From: Enterobacter oligotrophicus
Lineage (GTDB): Bacteria > Pseudomonadota > Gammaproteobacteria > Enterobacterales > Enterobacteriaceae
Direction: 5' to 3'
DNA length: 64,000 bases
NCBI RefSeq assembly: GCF_009176645.1
Contig: NZ_AP019007.1
Coordinates: forward strand, 3,162,001 to 3,226,000
The position numbers and the translations under genes were made by a program. Under the pieces are notes generated by a model. That model was not told the origin of the DNA and searched no databases. It worked only from the letters and a program-made list of their open reading frames with translations. Of this stretch, positions 56,230-64,000 are shown one piece after another. How positions within the stretch are numbered: position 1 is the stretch's first letter; each line of letters starts with the position of its first letter.

Positions 56230-58143
56230 ATGGGTAAAATTATTGGTATCGACCTGGGTACTACCAACTCTTGTGTAGCGATTATGGATGGCACTACTGC
56301 ACGTGTGCTGGAGAACGCCGAGGGCGATCGCACCACGCCTTCTATCATTGCTTATACCCAGGATGGTGAAACTCTGGTTGGTCAGCCGGCTAAACGTCAG
56401 GCAGTGACAAACCCGCAAAACACCCTGTTTGCGATCAAACGCCTGATCGGCCGCCGCTTCCAGGACGAAGAAGTTCAGCGTGACGTTTCTATCATGCCTT
56501 ACAAAATCATCGCGGCAGATAACGGCGATGCATGGCTTGATGTGAAAGGCACCAAAACCGCACCACCGCAGATCTCTGCTGAAGTGCTGAAGAAAATGAA
56601 GAAAACAGCTGAAGATTACCTGGGCGAGCCGGTAACTGAAGCGGTTATTACCGTACCTGCCTACTTCAACGATGCTCAGCGTCAGGCAACGAAAGATGCT
56701 GGCCGTATCGCAGGTCTGGAAGTCAAACGTATCATCAACGAACCAACCGCAGCGGCTCTGGCTTACGGTCTGGATAAAGAAGTGGGCAACCGCACTATCG
56801 CGGTTTACGACCTCGGTGGTGGTACTTTCGATATCTCTATTATCGAAATCGACGAAGTTGACGGCGAAAAAACCTTCGAAGTTCTGGCAACTAACGGTGA
56901 TACCCACCTGGGTGGTGAAGACTTCGATACCCGTCTGATCAACTACCTCGTGGACGAGTTCAAGAAAGATCAGGGCATTGACCTGCGTAACGACCCGCTG
57001 GCAATGCAGCGCCTGAAAGAAGCCGCTGAGAAAGCGAAGATCGAACTGTCTTCCGCTCAGCAGACCGACGTGAACCTGCCGTACATCACTGCAGACGCGA
57101 CCGGTCCTAAACACATGAACATCAAAGTGACCCGTGCGAAACTGGAAAGCCTGGTAGAAGACCTGGTGAACCGTTCTATCGAGCCACTGAAAGTTGCACT
57201 GCAGGACGCTGGTCTGTCCGTATCTGACATCCAGGACGTTATCCTGGTCGGTGGTCAGACGCGTATGCCAATGGTTCAGAAGAAAGTGGCTGAGTTCTTT
57301 GGTAAAGAACCACGTAAAGACGTGAACCCGGACGAAGCGGTTGCTATCGGTGCTGCGGTTCAGGGTGGTGTACTGACCGGTGAAGTAAAAGACGTACTGC
57401 TGCTGGACGTTACCCCGCTGTCTCTGGGTATCGAAACCATGGGCGGTGTGATGACTGCGCTCATCAACAAAAACACCACCATCCCAACCAAGCACAGCCA
57501 GGTGTTCTCTACCGCTGAAGACAACCAGTCTGCGGTAACCATCCATGTGCTGCAGGGTGAGCGTAAGCGTGCATCTGATAACAAGTCTCTGGGTCAGTTT
57601 AACCTGGACGGTATCAACCCGGCACCGCGCGGTATGCCGCAGATCGAAGTCACCTTCGATATTGATGCTGACGGTATCCTGCATGTGTCTGCGAAAGACA
57701 AAAACAGCGGTAAAGAGCAGAAGATCACCATCAAGGCATCTTCTGGCCTGAACGAAGCAGAAATCGAAAAAATGGTTCGCGATGCCGAAGCTAACGCGGA
57801 ATCCGACCGTAAGTTCGAAGAGCTGGTTCAGACCCGTAACCAGGGTGACCATCTGCTGCACAGCACCCGTAAGCAGGTTGAAGAAGCCGGCGATAAACTG
57901 CCAGCGGAAGACAAAACGGCTATCGAGGCTGCACTGAGCGCGTTGGAAACCTCTCTGAAAGGCGAAGACAAAGCAGACATTGAAGCGAAGATGCAGGAAC
58001 TGGCACAGGCTTCCCAGAAGCTGATGGAAATCGCTCAGCAGCAGCACGCACAGCAGCAGGCGGGCGCTGAGGCTTCCCAGAACAACGCGAAAGACGACGA
58101 CGTTGTCGACGCTGAGTTCGAAGAAGTGAAAGACAAAAAATAA
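56230..58143 (+). CDS. dnaK: Molecular chaperone DnaK (Hsp70)
   Basis: An ATP-driven chaperone that binds exposed hydrophobic peptides with DnaJ and GrpE. The ATPase domain opens [14 protein letters not shown] and has the [14 protein letters not shown] phosphate loop near residue 195. The interdomain linker is [12 protein letters not shown] near residue 390, and the C-terminal tail ends in the acidic EEVKDKK motif. The 637 residues are one fewer than E. coli. Confidence 0.98.
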   Translation: MGKIIGIDLGTTNSCVAIMDGTTARVLENAEGDRTTPSIIAYTQDGETLVGQPAKRQAVTNPQNTLFAIKRLIGRRFQDEEVQRDVSIMPYKIIAADNGDAWLDVKGTKTAPPQISAEVLKKMKKTAEDYLGEPVTEAVITVPAYFNDAQRQATKDAGRIAGLEVKRIINEPTAAALAYGLDKEVGNRTIAVYDLGGGTFDISIIEIDEVDGEKTFEVLATNGDTHLGGEDFDTRLINYLVDEFKKDQGIDLRNDPLAMQRLKEAAEKAKIELSSAQQTDVNLPYITADATGPKHMNIKVTRAKLESLVEDLVNRSIEPLKVALQDAGLSVSDIQDVILVGGQTRMPMVQKKVAEFFGKEPRKDVNPDEAVAIGAAVQGGVLTGEVKDVLLLDVTPLSLGIETMGGVMTALINKNTTIPTKHSQVFSTAEDNQSAVTIHVLQGERKRASDNKSLGQFNLDGINPAPRGMPQIEVTFDIDADGILHVSAKDKNSGKEQKITIKASSGLNEAEIEKMVRDAEANAESDRKFEELVQTRNQGDHLLHSTRKQVEEAGDKLPAEDKTAIEAALSALETSLKGEDKADIEAKMQELAQASQKLMEIAQQQHAQQQAGAEASQNNAKDDDVVDAEFEEVKDKK

Positions 58144-58169
58144 TCGCCCTGATGCAGGGTAATTAATCG

Positions 58170-58202
58170 GCACGGGCGTAGGAGATCTCTCCACGCCCGT
58201 GC
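58170..58202 (+). ncRNA. dnaK-dnaJ intergenic hairpin (tpke11 position)
   Basis: A perfect 10-bp stem, GCACGGGCGT/ACGCCCGTGC, with a 13-base loop in the 87-base dnaK-dnaJ gap. There is no T run, so it probably does not terminate fully. E. coli has the candidate small RNA Tpke11 annotated in the same gap. It may act as an RNA processing or stability element setting the DnaJ to DnaK ratio. Confidence 0.5.
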
Positions 58203-58230
58203 TCGCATGTTAAGGGGCTTAAAAAAACCA

Positions 58231-59376
58231 ATGGCAAAGCAAGACTATTACGAGATTTTAGGCGTTCCGAAAACTGCGGAAGAGCGTGAAATCAAAAAGG
58301 CGTATAAGCGCCTGGCCATGAAATTCCACCCGGACCGTAACCAGGGTGACAAAGAGGCTGAAGCGAAATTTAAAGAGATCAAAGAAGCCTACGAAGTCCT
58401 GACCGATGCACAAAAACGTGCAGCCTATGACCAGTACGGTCACGCAGCCTTTGAACAGGGCGGCATGGGCGGCGGTGGATTCGGTGGCGGCGGCTTTGGC
58501 GGCGGTGCTGATTTCAGCGACATCTTTGGCGATGTGTTTGGCGACATCTTCGGCGGCGGTCGTGGTCGTCAGCGCGCGGCGCGCGGCGCAGACCTGCGCT
58601 ACAACATGGATCTGACGCTGGAAGAGGCCGTTCGCGGCGTGACCAAAGAGATCCGTATTCCGACGCTGGAAGAGTGTGACGTTTGCCACGGCAGCGGTGC
58701 GAAAGCGGGGACACAGCCACAGACCTGTCCAACCTGTCATGGTTCCGGCCAGGTGCAGATGCGTCAGGGCTTCTTCGCGGTACAGCAGGCGTGTCCACAC
58801 TGTCACGGTCGCGGTACGCTGATTAAAGATCCATGCACCAAATGCCACGGTCACGGTCGCGTTGAGAAAACCAAGACCCTGTCCGTTAAGATCCCGGCAG
58901 GCGTGGATACGGGCGACCGCATTCGTCTGGCAGGTGAAGGTGAAGCGGGCGAGCACGGCGCACCGGCAGGCGATCTGTACGTTCAGGTACAGGTGAAACA
59001 GCACGCCATCTTCGAGCGTGAAGGTAACAACCTGTACTGTGAAGTGCCGATCAACTTCGCGATGGCGGCGCTGGGTGGCGAAATCGAAGTGCCGACGCTG
59101 GATGGACGTGTAAACCTGAAAGTGCCTGGCGAAACCCAGACCGGTAAGCTGTTCCGCATGCGCGGAAAAGGCGTCAAATCCGTTCGCGGTGGTGCGCAGG
59201 GTGACCTGCTGTGCCGCGTGGTGGTGGAAACGCCGGTTGGCCTGAACGACAAGCAGAAACAGCTGCTGAAAGAACTTCAGGAAAGTTTCGGCGGCCCGAC
59301 GGGTGAGAAAAACAGCCCTCGCTCTAAAAGTTTCTTCGATGGCGTCAAAAAATTCTTCGATGACCTGACCCGCTAA
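58231..59376 (+). CDS. dnaJ: Co-chaperone DnaJ (Hsp40)
   Basis: Delivers substrates to DnaK and stimulates its ATPase. The J domain (residues 1-70) has the HPD motif in [10 protein letters not shown] Gly/Phe-rich stretch follows, then four CxxCxGxG zinc repeats between about residues 145 and 210, and the C-terminal substrate-binding domain. The ATG at 58231 gives 381 residues, slightly longer than E. coli because of the Gly/Phe region. An upstream in-frame ATG is not conserved. Confidence 0.97.
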   Translation: MAKQDYYEILGVPKTAEEREIKKAYKRLAMKFHPDRNQGDKEAEAKFKEIKEAYEVLTDAQKRAAYDQYGHAAFEQGGMGGGGFGGGGFGGGADFSDIFGDVFGDIFGGGRGRQRAARGADLRYNMDLTLEEAVRGVTKEIRIPTLEECDVCHGSGAKAGTQPQTCPTCHGSGQVQMRQGFFAVQQACPHCHGRGTLIKDPCTKCHGHGRVEKTKTLSVKIPAGVDTGDRIRLAGEGEAGEHGAPAGDLYVQVQVKQHAIFEREGNNLYCEVPINFAMAALGGEIEVPTLDGRVNLKVPGETQTGKLFRMRGKGVKSVRGGAQGDLLCRVVVETPVGLNDKQKQLLKELQESFGGPTGEKNSPRSKSFFDGVKKFFDDLTR

Positions 59377-59396
59377 TCCGTTAGCTGGCATACATC

Positions 59397-59433
59397 CAAA
59401 AAGCCCGGAAGCGATTCCGGGCTTTTTCTTTTT
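59397..59433 (+). terminator. Terminator of dnaKJ
   Basis: The perfect stem AAGCCCGGAA/TTCCGGGCTT (59401-59410 and 59415-59424) has a GCGA tetraloop and a following T run. Confidence 0.93.
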
Positions 59434-59547
59434 GCGGGGAAAGCTCGGGAAAACTGAATTTATACTCAATATTAATCTGTTTTTGCCGAGCTATTTAGCT
59501 TGGTATTATGGTTTTATCGAGGTATTGTTGTAAAAGAGAGAACTTAA

Positions 59548-60723
59548 GTGAAATTCTTACACCGTTTCTTTAGCAGTGAAGCATCCGGCGGCATTGTTTT
59601 GATTATCGCTGCTGCCGCCGCGATGGTGTTGGCTAACCTGGGCATGACGCGCGATCTCTACCATGCGTTTCTGGAAACGCCCGTTGAGCTGAAGGTCGGT
59701 CTGCTTGAAATTAACAAAAACATGCTGCTGTGGATCAACGATGCACTGATGGCCGTGTTCTTCCTGCTGGTGGGGCTTGAAGTGAAACGTGAGCTGGTGC
59801 AGGGATCGCTTGCCAGCCGCCAGCGTGCGGCGTTTCCGGTGATTGCCGCGCTGGGCGGAATGGTGGTTCCGGCGCTGCTCTTTTTAGCATTTACCTGGCA
59901 GGACCCGGTCGCCCGCCACGGGTGGGCTATTCCGGCGGCAACCGATATCGCCTTTGCCCTGGGAGTGCTGGCGTTACTGGGCAGCCGCGTACCGGTGGCG
60001 TTAAAAATCTTCCTGATGGCGCTGGCAATTATCGATGACCTGGGCGCTATCGTGATTATCGCGCTGTTCTACACCAGCGAGCTGTCGATCCTGTCGCTGA
60101 GCGTGGCAGCGGGAGCCATTGCGGTGCTGGCGCTGCTGAACATTTTCAATGTTCGCCGTATCGGTATCTACATCCTGGTGGGAATGGTGTTGTGGACGGC
60201 GGTGCTGAAATCCGGCGTACATGCCACACTGGCGGGCGTGATTGTCGGCTTCTTCGTGCCGCTTAAAGAGCAGGACGGTAAATCTCCGGCCAAACAGCTG
60301 GAACATGTGCTGCATCCGTGGGTGGCCTTTATGATCCTGCCGCTGTTTGCGTTTGCCAATGCGGGTGTTTCATTGGGCGGGGTGACGCTGGACGGGCTGA
60401 CGTCTGTGCTGCCGCTGGGGATTATTGCCGGGCTGTTTATCGGTAAGCCGCTGGGCATTAGCCTCTTCTGCTGGCTGGCGCTGAAACTGAAGCTGGCATC
60501 ATTGCCGCATGGCACTACGTTTAAGCAGATTATGGCGGTGGGTGTGCTGTGCGGTATTGGATTTACCATGTCGATCTTTATCTCGACGCTGGCGTTTGGT
60601 GCCCATGCGCCTGAGCTTATCGTCTGGGCGAAACTCGGCATTCTGATTGGATCATTACTGGCCGCAGTTATTGGCTATATCTTGCTGAAGATTAAATTGT
60701 CCGGACCGGGGGTCCAGGCATAA
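59548..60723 (+). CDS. nhaA: Na+/H+ antiporter NhaA
   Basis: Exchanges two protons for one sodium ion, giving salt and alkali tolerance. It has 391 residues and 12 helices. The ion-binding aspartate pair lies in [10 protein letters not shown] (Asp-163/164 in E. coli numbering), and [18 protein letters not shown] of helix IV is intact. The start is GTG at 59548, as in E. coli. nhaR follows 57 bases downstream. Confidence 0.96.
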   Translation: MKFLHRFFSSEASGGIVLIIAAAAAMVLANLGMTRDLYHAFLETPVELKVGLLEINKNMLLWINDALMAVFFLLVGLEVKRELVQGSLASRQRAAFPVIAALGGMVVPALLFLAFTWQDPVARHGWAIPAATDIAFALGVLALLGSRVPVALKIFLMALAIIDDLGAIVIIALFYTSELSILSLSVAAGAIAVLALLNIFNVRRIGIYILVGMVLWTAVLKSGVHATLAGVIVGFFVPLKEQDGKSPAKQLEHVLHPWVAFMILPLFAFANAGVSLGGVTLDGLTSVLPLGIIAGLFIGKPLGISLFCWLALKLKLASLPHGTTFKQIMAVGVLCGIGFTMSIFISTLAFGAHAPELIVWAKLGILIGSLLAAVIGYILLKIKLSGPGVQA

Positions 60724-60780
60724 CGGGAAAACGGGAGAAGGGGGCCTTCTCCCGGCACACGATCAGGGAGCGAAGACGCG

Positions 60781-61680
60781 ATGTCTCATTTGAATTACAA
60801 CCATCTTTACTACTTCTGGCATGTTTACAAACAGGGCTCGGTCGTGGGGGCGGCAGAAGCGCTTTATCTGACGCCGCAGACCATCACCGGGCAAATCAAG
60901 GCCCTGGAAGAGCGGTTGCAGGGCAAGCTGTTCAAGCGCAAAGGTCGTGGGATTGAGCCAAGCGAGCTGGGCGAGCTGGTTTTCCGCTATGCGGACAAGA
61001 TGTTCACCTTAAGCCAGGAGATGCTGGATATCGTCAACTACCGCAAAGAGTCGAATTTACTCTTTGATGTGGGCGTGGCGGATGCGCTGTCAAAACGGCT
61101 GGTGAGCGGCGTGCTGGACGCGGCGGTGGTTGAAGATGAGCAAATCCACCTCCGCTGCTTTGAATCCACGCACGAGATGCTGCTGGAGCAGCTGAGCCAG
61201 CATAAGCTGGATATGATTATCTCGGACTGCCCGATTGATTCCACCCAGCAGGAAGGGCTGTTCTCGGTGAAGATAGGGGAATGCGGTGTCAGCTTCTGGT
61301 GCATTAATCCGCCACCGAAAAAGCCGTTTCCGGCCTGTCTGGAAGAGCGTCGCCTGCTGGTGCCCGGCAGACGTTCCATGCTCGGACGCAAGCTGCTGAA
61401 CTGGTTTAACTCGCAGGGGCTGAAGGTGGAAATTCTCGGTGAGTTCGATGATGCGGCGTTGATGAAAGCCTTTGGCGAAGCACATAACGCTATCTTCGTT
61501 GCGCCGACGCTGTACGCGCACGATCTCTATTCAGATGACAAAATTACGGAGATTGGCAGGGTGGATAACGTGATGGAGGAGTATCACGCCATATTTGCCG
61601 AACGAATGATCCAGCACCCGGCGGTGCAGCGAATTTGCAACCGTGACTACTCGGCGCTGTTCACGCCACCGGCGATCTGA
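60781..61680 (+). CDS. nhaR: Sodium-responsive LysR regulator NhaR
   Basis: Activates nhaA in response to Na+ and in E. coli also pgaABCD and osmC. The 299-residue LysR protein has an N-terminal helix-turn-helix ([20 protein letters not shown]) and an effector domain. It forms an operon with nhaA and ends at a shared terminator facing rpsT. Confidence 0.95.
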   Translation: MSHLNYNHLYYFWHVYKQGSVVGAAEALYLTPQTITGQIKALEERLQGKLFKRKGRGIEPSELGELVFRYADKMFTLSQEMLDIVNYRKESNLLFDVGVADALSKRLVSGVLDAAVVEDEQIHLRCFESTHEMLLEQLSQHKLDMIISDCPIDSTQQEGLFSVKIGECGVSFWCINPPPKKPFPACLEERRLLVPGRRSMLGRKLLNWFNSQGLKVEILGEFDDAALMKAFGEAHNAIFVAPTLYAHDLYSDDKITEIGRVDNVMEEYHAIFAERMIQHPAVQRICNRDYSALFTPPAI

Positions 61681-61685
61681 GGATA

Positions 61686-61716
61686 TAAAAAAACCCGCAT
61701 TAAGCGGGTTCTTTTA
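61686..61716. terminator. Bidirectional terminator between nhaR and rpsT
   Basis: The stem AACCCGC/GCGGGTT around ATTAA has A-rich and T-rich flanks, so it serves both convergent genes. Confidence 0.88.
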
Positions 61717-61739
61717 AAACAAGCAACAACAAGTGGCGA

Positions 61740-62024
<285 letters not shown>

Positions 62025-62050
62025 CTATGTGGACAATTCAAAGGCCGAGG

Positions 62051-62079
62051 AATATGCCCTCTATACCTTCTTTTGTCAA
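62051..62079 (-). promoter_or_regulatory. rpsT promoter (P2-like)
   Basis: On the minus strand a -35 TTGACA (62074-62079), a 17-base spacer and a -10 CATATT (62051-62056) lead to rpsT 48 bases downstream. The layout resembles rpsT P2 of E. coli. Confidence 0.8.
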
Positions 62080-62103
62080 TGGATTTGTGCAAATAAGCGC
62101 CGT

Positions 62104-62274
62104 TGATATGGCGACGCTACGTTACGTAGTGATGGCGCAGGATTCTACCAGCTTGTCGCTCATGAATACAGCTTTTCGGCACAAAAATCGCAGTTCGCGG
62201 GCAGATTTTTTCGCTGTCAAAGGTCAGCGTGATGAAATCATTACGGCTTTCTGTTTTGCATGAACAATCGTCGG
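62104..62274. other. Gap between rpsT and ribF promoters, site of E. coli yaaY
   Basis: In E. coli K-12 this gap holds the doubtful small ORF yaaY. Here the frame corresponding to it (about 62107-62232) still encodes SDGAGFYQL and EYSFSA but is closed by TGA at 62104 and has no start codon. I see no other gene or stable RNA in the 329-base rpsT-ribF gap. Confidence 0.45.
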
Positions 62275-62303
62275 TTAACCTTAATCGCTGTACAAGGTAT
62301 ACT
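62275..62303 (+). promoter_or_regulatory. Probable ribF promoter
   Basis: A -10 TATACT (62298-62303) and a weak -35 TTAACC (62275-62280) are separated by 17 bases, ending 29 bases before the ribF start. Confidence 0.6.
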
Positions 62304-62332
62304 TTGGCGATTTTCACTGTTTTGAGCCAGTC

Positions 62333-63259
62333 ATGAAGCTGATACGCGGCATACATAATCTCAGCAAAGCCCCACACGGGTGCGTGCTGACCATTGGTAA
62401 TTTCGACGGCGTGCATCGTGGGCATCAGGCGCTGTTGCAGGGATTGCGCAAAGAAGGGGAGGCCCGCGGCCTGCCCGTTGTGGTGATGATTTTCGAGCCG
62501 CAGCCGCTGGAGCTGTTTGCGGGCGAAAAATCACCTGCCCGTCTCACTCGCCTGCGCGAGAAGTTGCGCTATCTGGCAGAGTCCGGCGTGGATTACGTAT
62601 TGTGTGTACGTTTCGATCGTCGCTTTGCCGCGCTGACAGCACAAAATTTCGTCAGTGACCTGTTGGTCAGACAGCTTGGCGTGCAGTTTCTCGCTGTGGG
62701 GGATGATTTCCGCTTTGGCGCTGGTCGTCAGGGTGATTTCTTGCTATTACAGAAGGCTGGCCTGGAGTACGGTTTTGACGTCACCAGCGCAATGACCTTC
62801 TGTGAAGGCGGCGTTCGCGTCAGCAGTACGGCGGTACGTCAGGCGCTGGCCGATGATGAACTGGATATGGCAGAAACCCTGCTGGGACATCCGTTCACCA
62901 TTTCAGGCCGCGTGGTTCATGGCGATGCTCTGGGCCGCACCATAGGTTTCCCGACGGCGAATATCCCACTGCGCCGTCAGGTTTCCCCGGTTAAAGGGGT
63001 CTATGCGGTGGAAGTGGCAGGACTGGGCGATAAGCCGTTTTACGGCGTCGCCAACATTGGCACCCGTCCCACCGTCGCCGGTGTGCGTCAACAGTTAGAA
63101 GTGCACCTGCTGGACGTTGTAATGGACCTCTACGGTCGCCATATAGATGTAATCCTGCGTAAAAAAATACGCAACGAGCAGCGATTTGCTTCGCTGGACG
63201 AGCTTAAGGCGCAAATCGCGCGAGATGAATTAACGGCCCGCGAGTTTTTTGGGCTTTAG
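62333..63259 (+). CDS. ribF: Bifunctional riboflavin kinase/FMN adenylyltransferase RibF
   Basis: Makes FMN from riboflavin and then FAD. The N-terminal adenylyltransferase domain has GNFDGVHRGHQALL near residue 22 and the SSTAVRQAL motif near residue 165. The C-terminal kinase domain has GRTIGFPTANI near residue 203 and GVYAVEV. It has 308 residues, slightly shorter than E. coli at both the linker and the C-terminus. It precedes ileS by 45 bases, as in the ribF-ileS-lspA operon. Confidence 0.97.
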   Translation: MKLIRGIHNLSKAPHGCVLTIGNFDGVHRGHQALLQGLRKEGEARGLPVVVMIFEPQPLELFAGEKSPARLTRLREKLRYLAESGVDYVLCVRFDRRFAALTAQNFVSDLLVRQLGVQFLAVGDDFRFGAGRQGDFLLLQKAGLEYGFDVTSAMTFCEGGVRVSSTAVRQALADDELDMAETLLGHPFTISGRVVHGDALGRTIGFPTANIPLRRQVSPVKGVYAVEVAGLGDKPFYGVANIGTRPTVAGVRQQLEVHLLDVVMDLYGRHIDVILRKKIRNEQRFASLDELKAQIARDELTAREFFGL

Positions 63260-63304
63260 AACCGGCTTAACTGCCTACGTGATAAATACGGAACCGAGAA
63301 TCTG

Positions 63305-64000
63305 ATGAGTGACTATAAATCAACCCTGAATTTGCCGGAAACAGGGTTCCCGATGCGCGGCGATCTCGCCAAGCGTGAACCGGGAATGCTGGCGCGTTGG
63401 ACCGATGATGACCTGTACGGCATCATTCGTGCAGCCAAAAAAGGCAAAAAAACCTTCATTCTGCATGATGGCCCTCCATATGCGAATGGCAGCATTCATA
63501 TTGGTCACTCTGTAAACAAGATTCTGAAAGACATTATCGTGAAGTCCAAAGGACTCGCGGGATTTGACTCGCCTTACGTTCCGGGCTGGGACTGCCACGG
63601 TCTGCCGATCGAGCTGAAAGTGGAGCAAGAGTTTGGCAAGCCGGGTGAGAAGTTCACCGCCGCAGAGTTCCGCGCAAAATGCCGCGAATACGCTGCTACC
63701 CAGGTTGACGGTCAGCGCGCTGACTTCATCCGTCTGGGCGTGCTGGGCGACTGGTCGCACCCGTACCTGACCATGGACTTCAAAACCGAAGCCAACATCA
63801 TCCGTGCGCTGGGTAAAATCATCGGCAACGGCCACCTGCACAAAGGCGCGAAACCGGTGCACTGGTGCGTGGACTGCCGCTCTGCGCTGGCAGAAGCGGA
63901 AGTGGAGTATTACGACAAAACCTCGCCTTCTATCGACGTGGCGTTCCACGCGGTGGATCAGGATGCGGTAAAAGCCAAATTCGGCGTCTCCTCCGTCAAT
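63305..64000 (+). CDS. ileS: Isoleucyl-tRNA synthetase (5' part, runs off the window)
   Basis: A class I synthetase charging tRNA-Ile. The first 232 codons are present and open to the window edge. The class I HIGH motif lies in [11 protein letters not shown] near residue 64, and the CVDC cysteine pair near residue 190 belongs to the start of the editing/CP1 region. The full protein in E. coli has about 940 residues, so three quarters lie beyond the window. Confidence 0.97.
   Translation, partial: MSDYKSTLNLPETGFPMRGDLAKREPGMLARWTDDDLYGIIRAAKKGKKTFILHDGPPYANGSIHIGHSVNKILKDIIVKSKGLAGFDSPYVPGWDCHGLPIELKVEQEFGKPGEKFTAAEFRAKCREYAATQVDGQRADFIRLGVLGDWSHPYLTMDFKTEANIIRALGKIIGNGHLHKGAKPVHWCVDCRSALAEAEVEYYDKTSPSIDVAFHAVDQDAVKAKFGVSSVN

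Noticed and set aside
56023..58194. A 723-codon minus-strand frame opposite dnaK
   Set aside because: It is antisense to dnaK, whose biased codon use removes stops from the opposite frame. The composition (Phe, Val, Arg, Cys) is unlike a real protein and no ribosome-binding site is seen. Similar shadows opposite dnaJ, deoA and deoB were dropped for the same reason.

Overview
The window is a contiguous piece of an enterobacterial chromosome, most like Enterobacter or a close relative such as Lelliottia or Leclercia. Gene order follows the Escherichia coli K-12 segment that runs from fhuF across the replication-map zero point to ileS. Most proteins have the same length as their E. coli counterparts. 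The intergenic gaps carry the GC-rich REP palindromes (core GCCGGGTGGCG...CCCGGC) common in Enterobacter, Klebsiella and Citrobacter. Genus is an inference from sequence style; no database was searched. I see no insertion sequence, prophage, CRISPR array or replication origin.

Layout. 1-2.6 kb: iron-linked genes fhuF and yjjZ, each with Fur-box-like sites, flanking a membrane diguanylate cyclase. 2.6-2.9 kb: three tRNA-Leu(CAG) genes with a stringent-type promoter. 3.0-7.4 kb: rsmC, holD, rimI, yjjG, prfC. 7.4-10.5 kb: osmY, ytjA, yjjU, yjjV. 10.5-12.9 kb: the glycyl-radical pair yjjW/yjjI. 13.1-17.5 kb: deoCABD, with CRP and DeoR sites, one DeoR operator lying inside yjjI. 17.5-23.9 kb: a six-gene chaperone-usher fimbrial cluster with three DUF1120-type subunits, placed where E. 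coli has yjjJ. 24.0-29.5 kb: lplA, smp, serB, radA, nadR. 29.6-31.6 kb: a divergent dehydrogenase/LysR pair. 31.7-39.5 kb: ettA, slt, trpR, yjjX, gpmB, rob, creA, arcA, without creBCD. 39.5-45.9 kb: yjjY, the rRNA/tRNA methyltransferase yjtD, and the attenuated thrLABC operon. 46.2-50.7 kb: yaaX, yaaA, yaaJ, talB, mog. 50.8-55.1 kb: an inserted MHS-type transporter and an iron-type ABC importer. 55.4-64.0 kb: satP, dnaKJ, nhaA/nhaR, rpsT, ribF and the start of ileS.

Most of the window is housekeeping. The deo genes degrade deoxynucleosides to deoxyribose phosphate and then acetaldehyde plus glyceraldehyde phosphate. The thr operon makes threonine from aspartate. The dnaK-dnaJ pair is heat-shock controlled, and nhaA/nhaR handle sodium. 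The accessory part consists of the fimbrial cluster, the diguanylate cyclase, the dehydrogenase/LysR pair and the iron importer with its MFS neighbour. The best candidates for something little described are the DUF1120 fimbrial locus, with its repeated leaders, per-gene terminators and a perfect 17-bp inverted repeat beside it, and the orphan glycyl-radical enzyme YjjI, whose gene contains a perfect DeoR operator.
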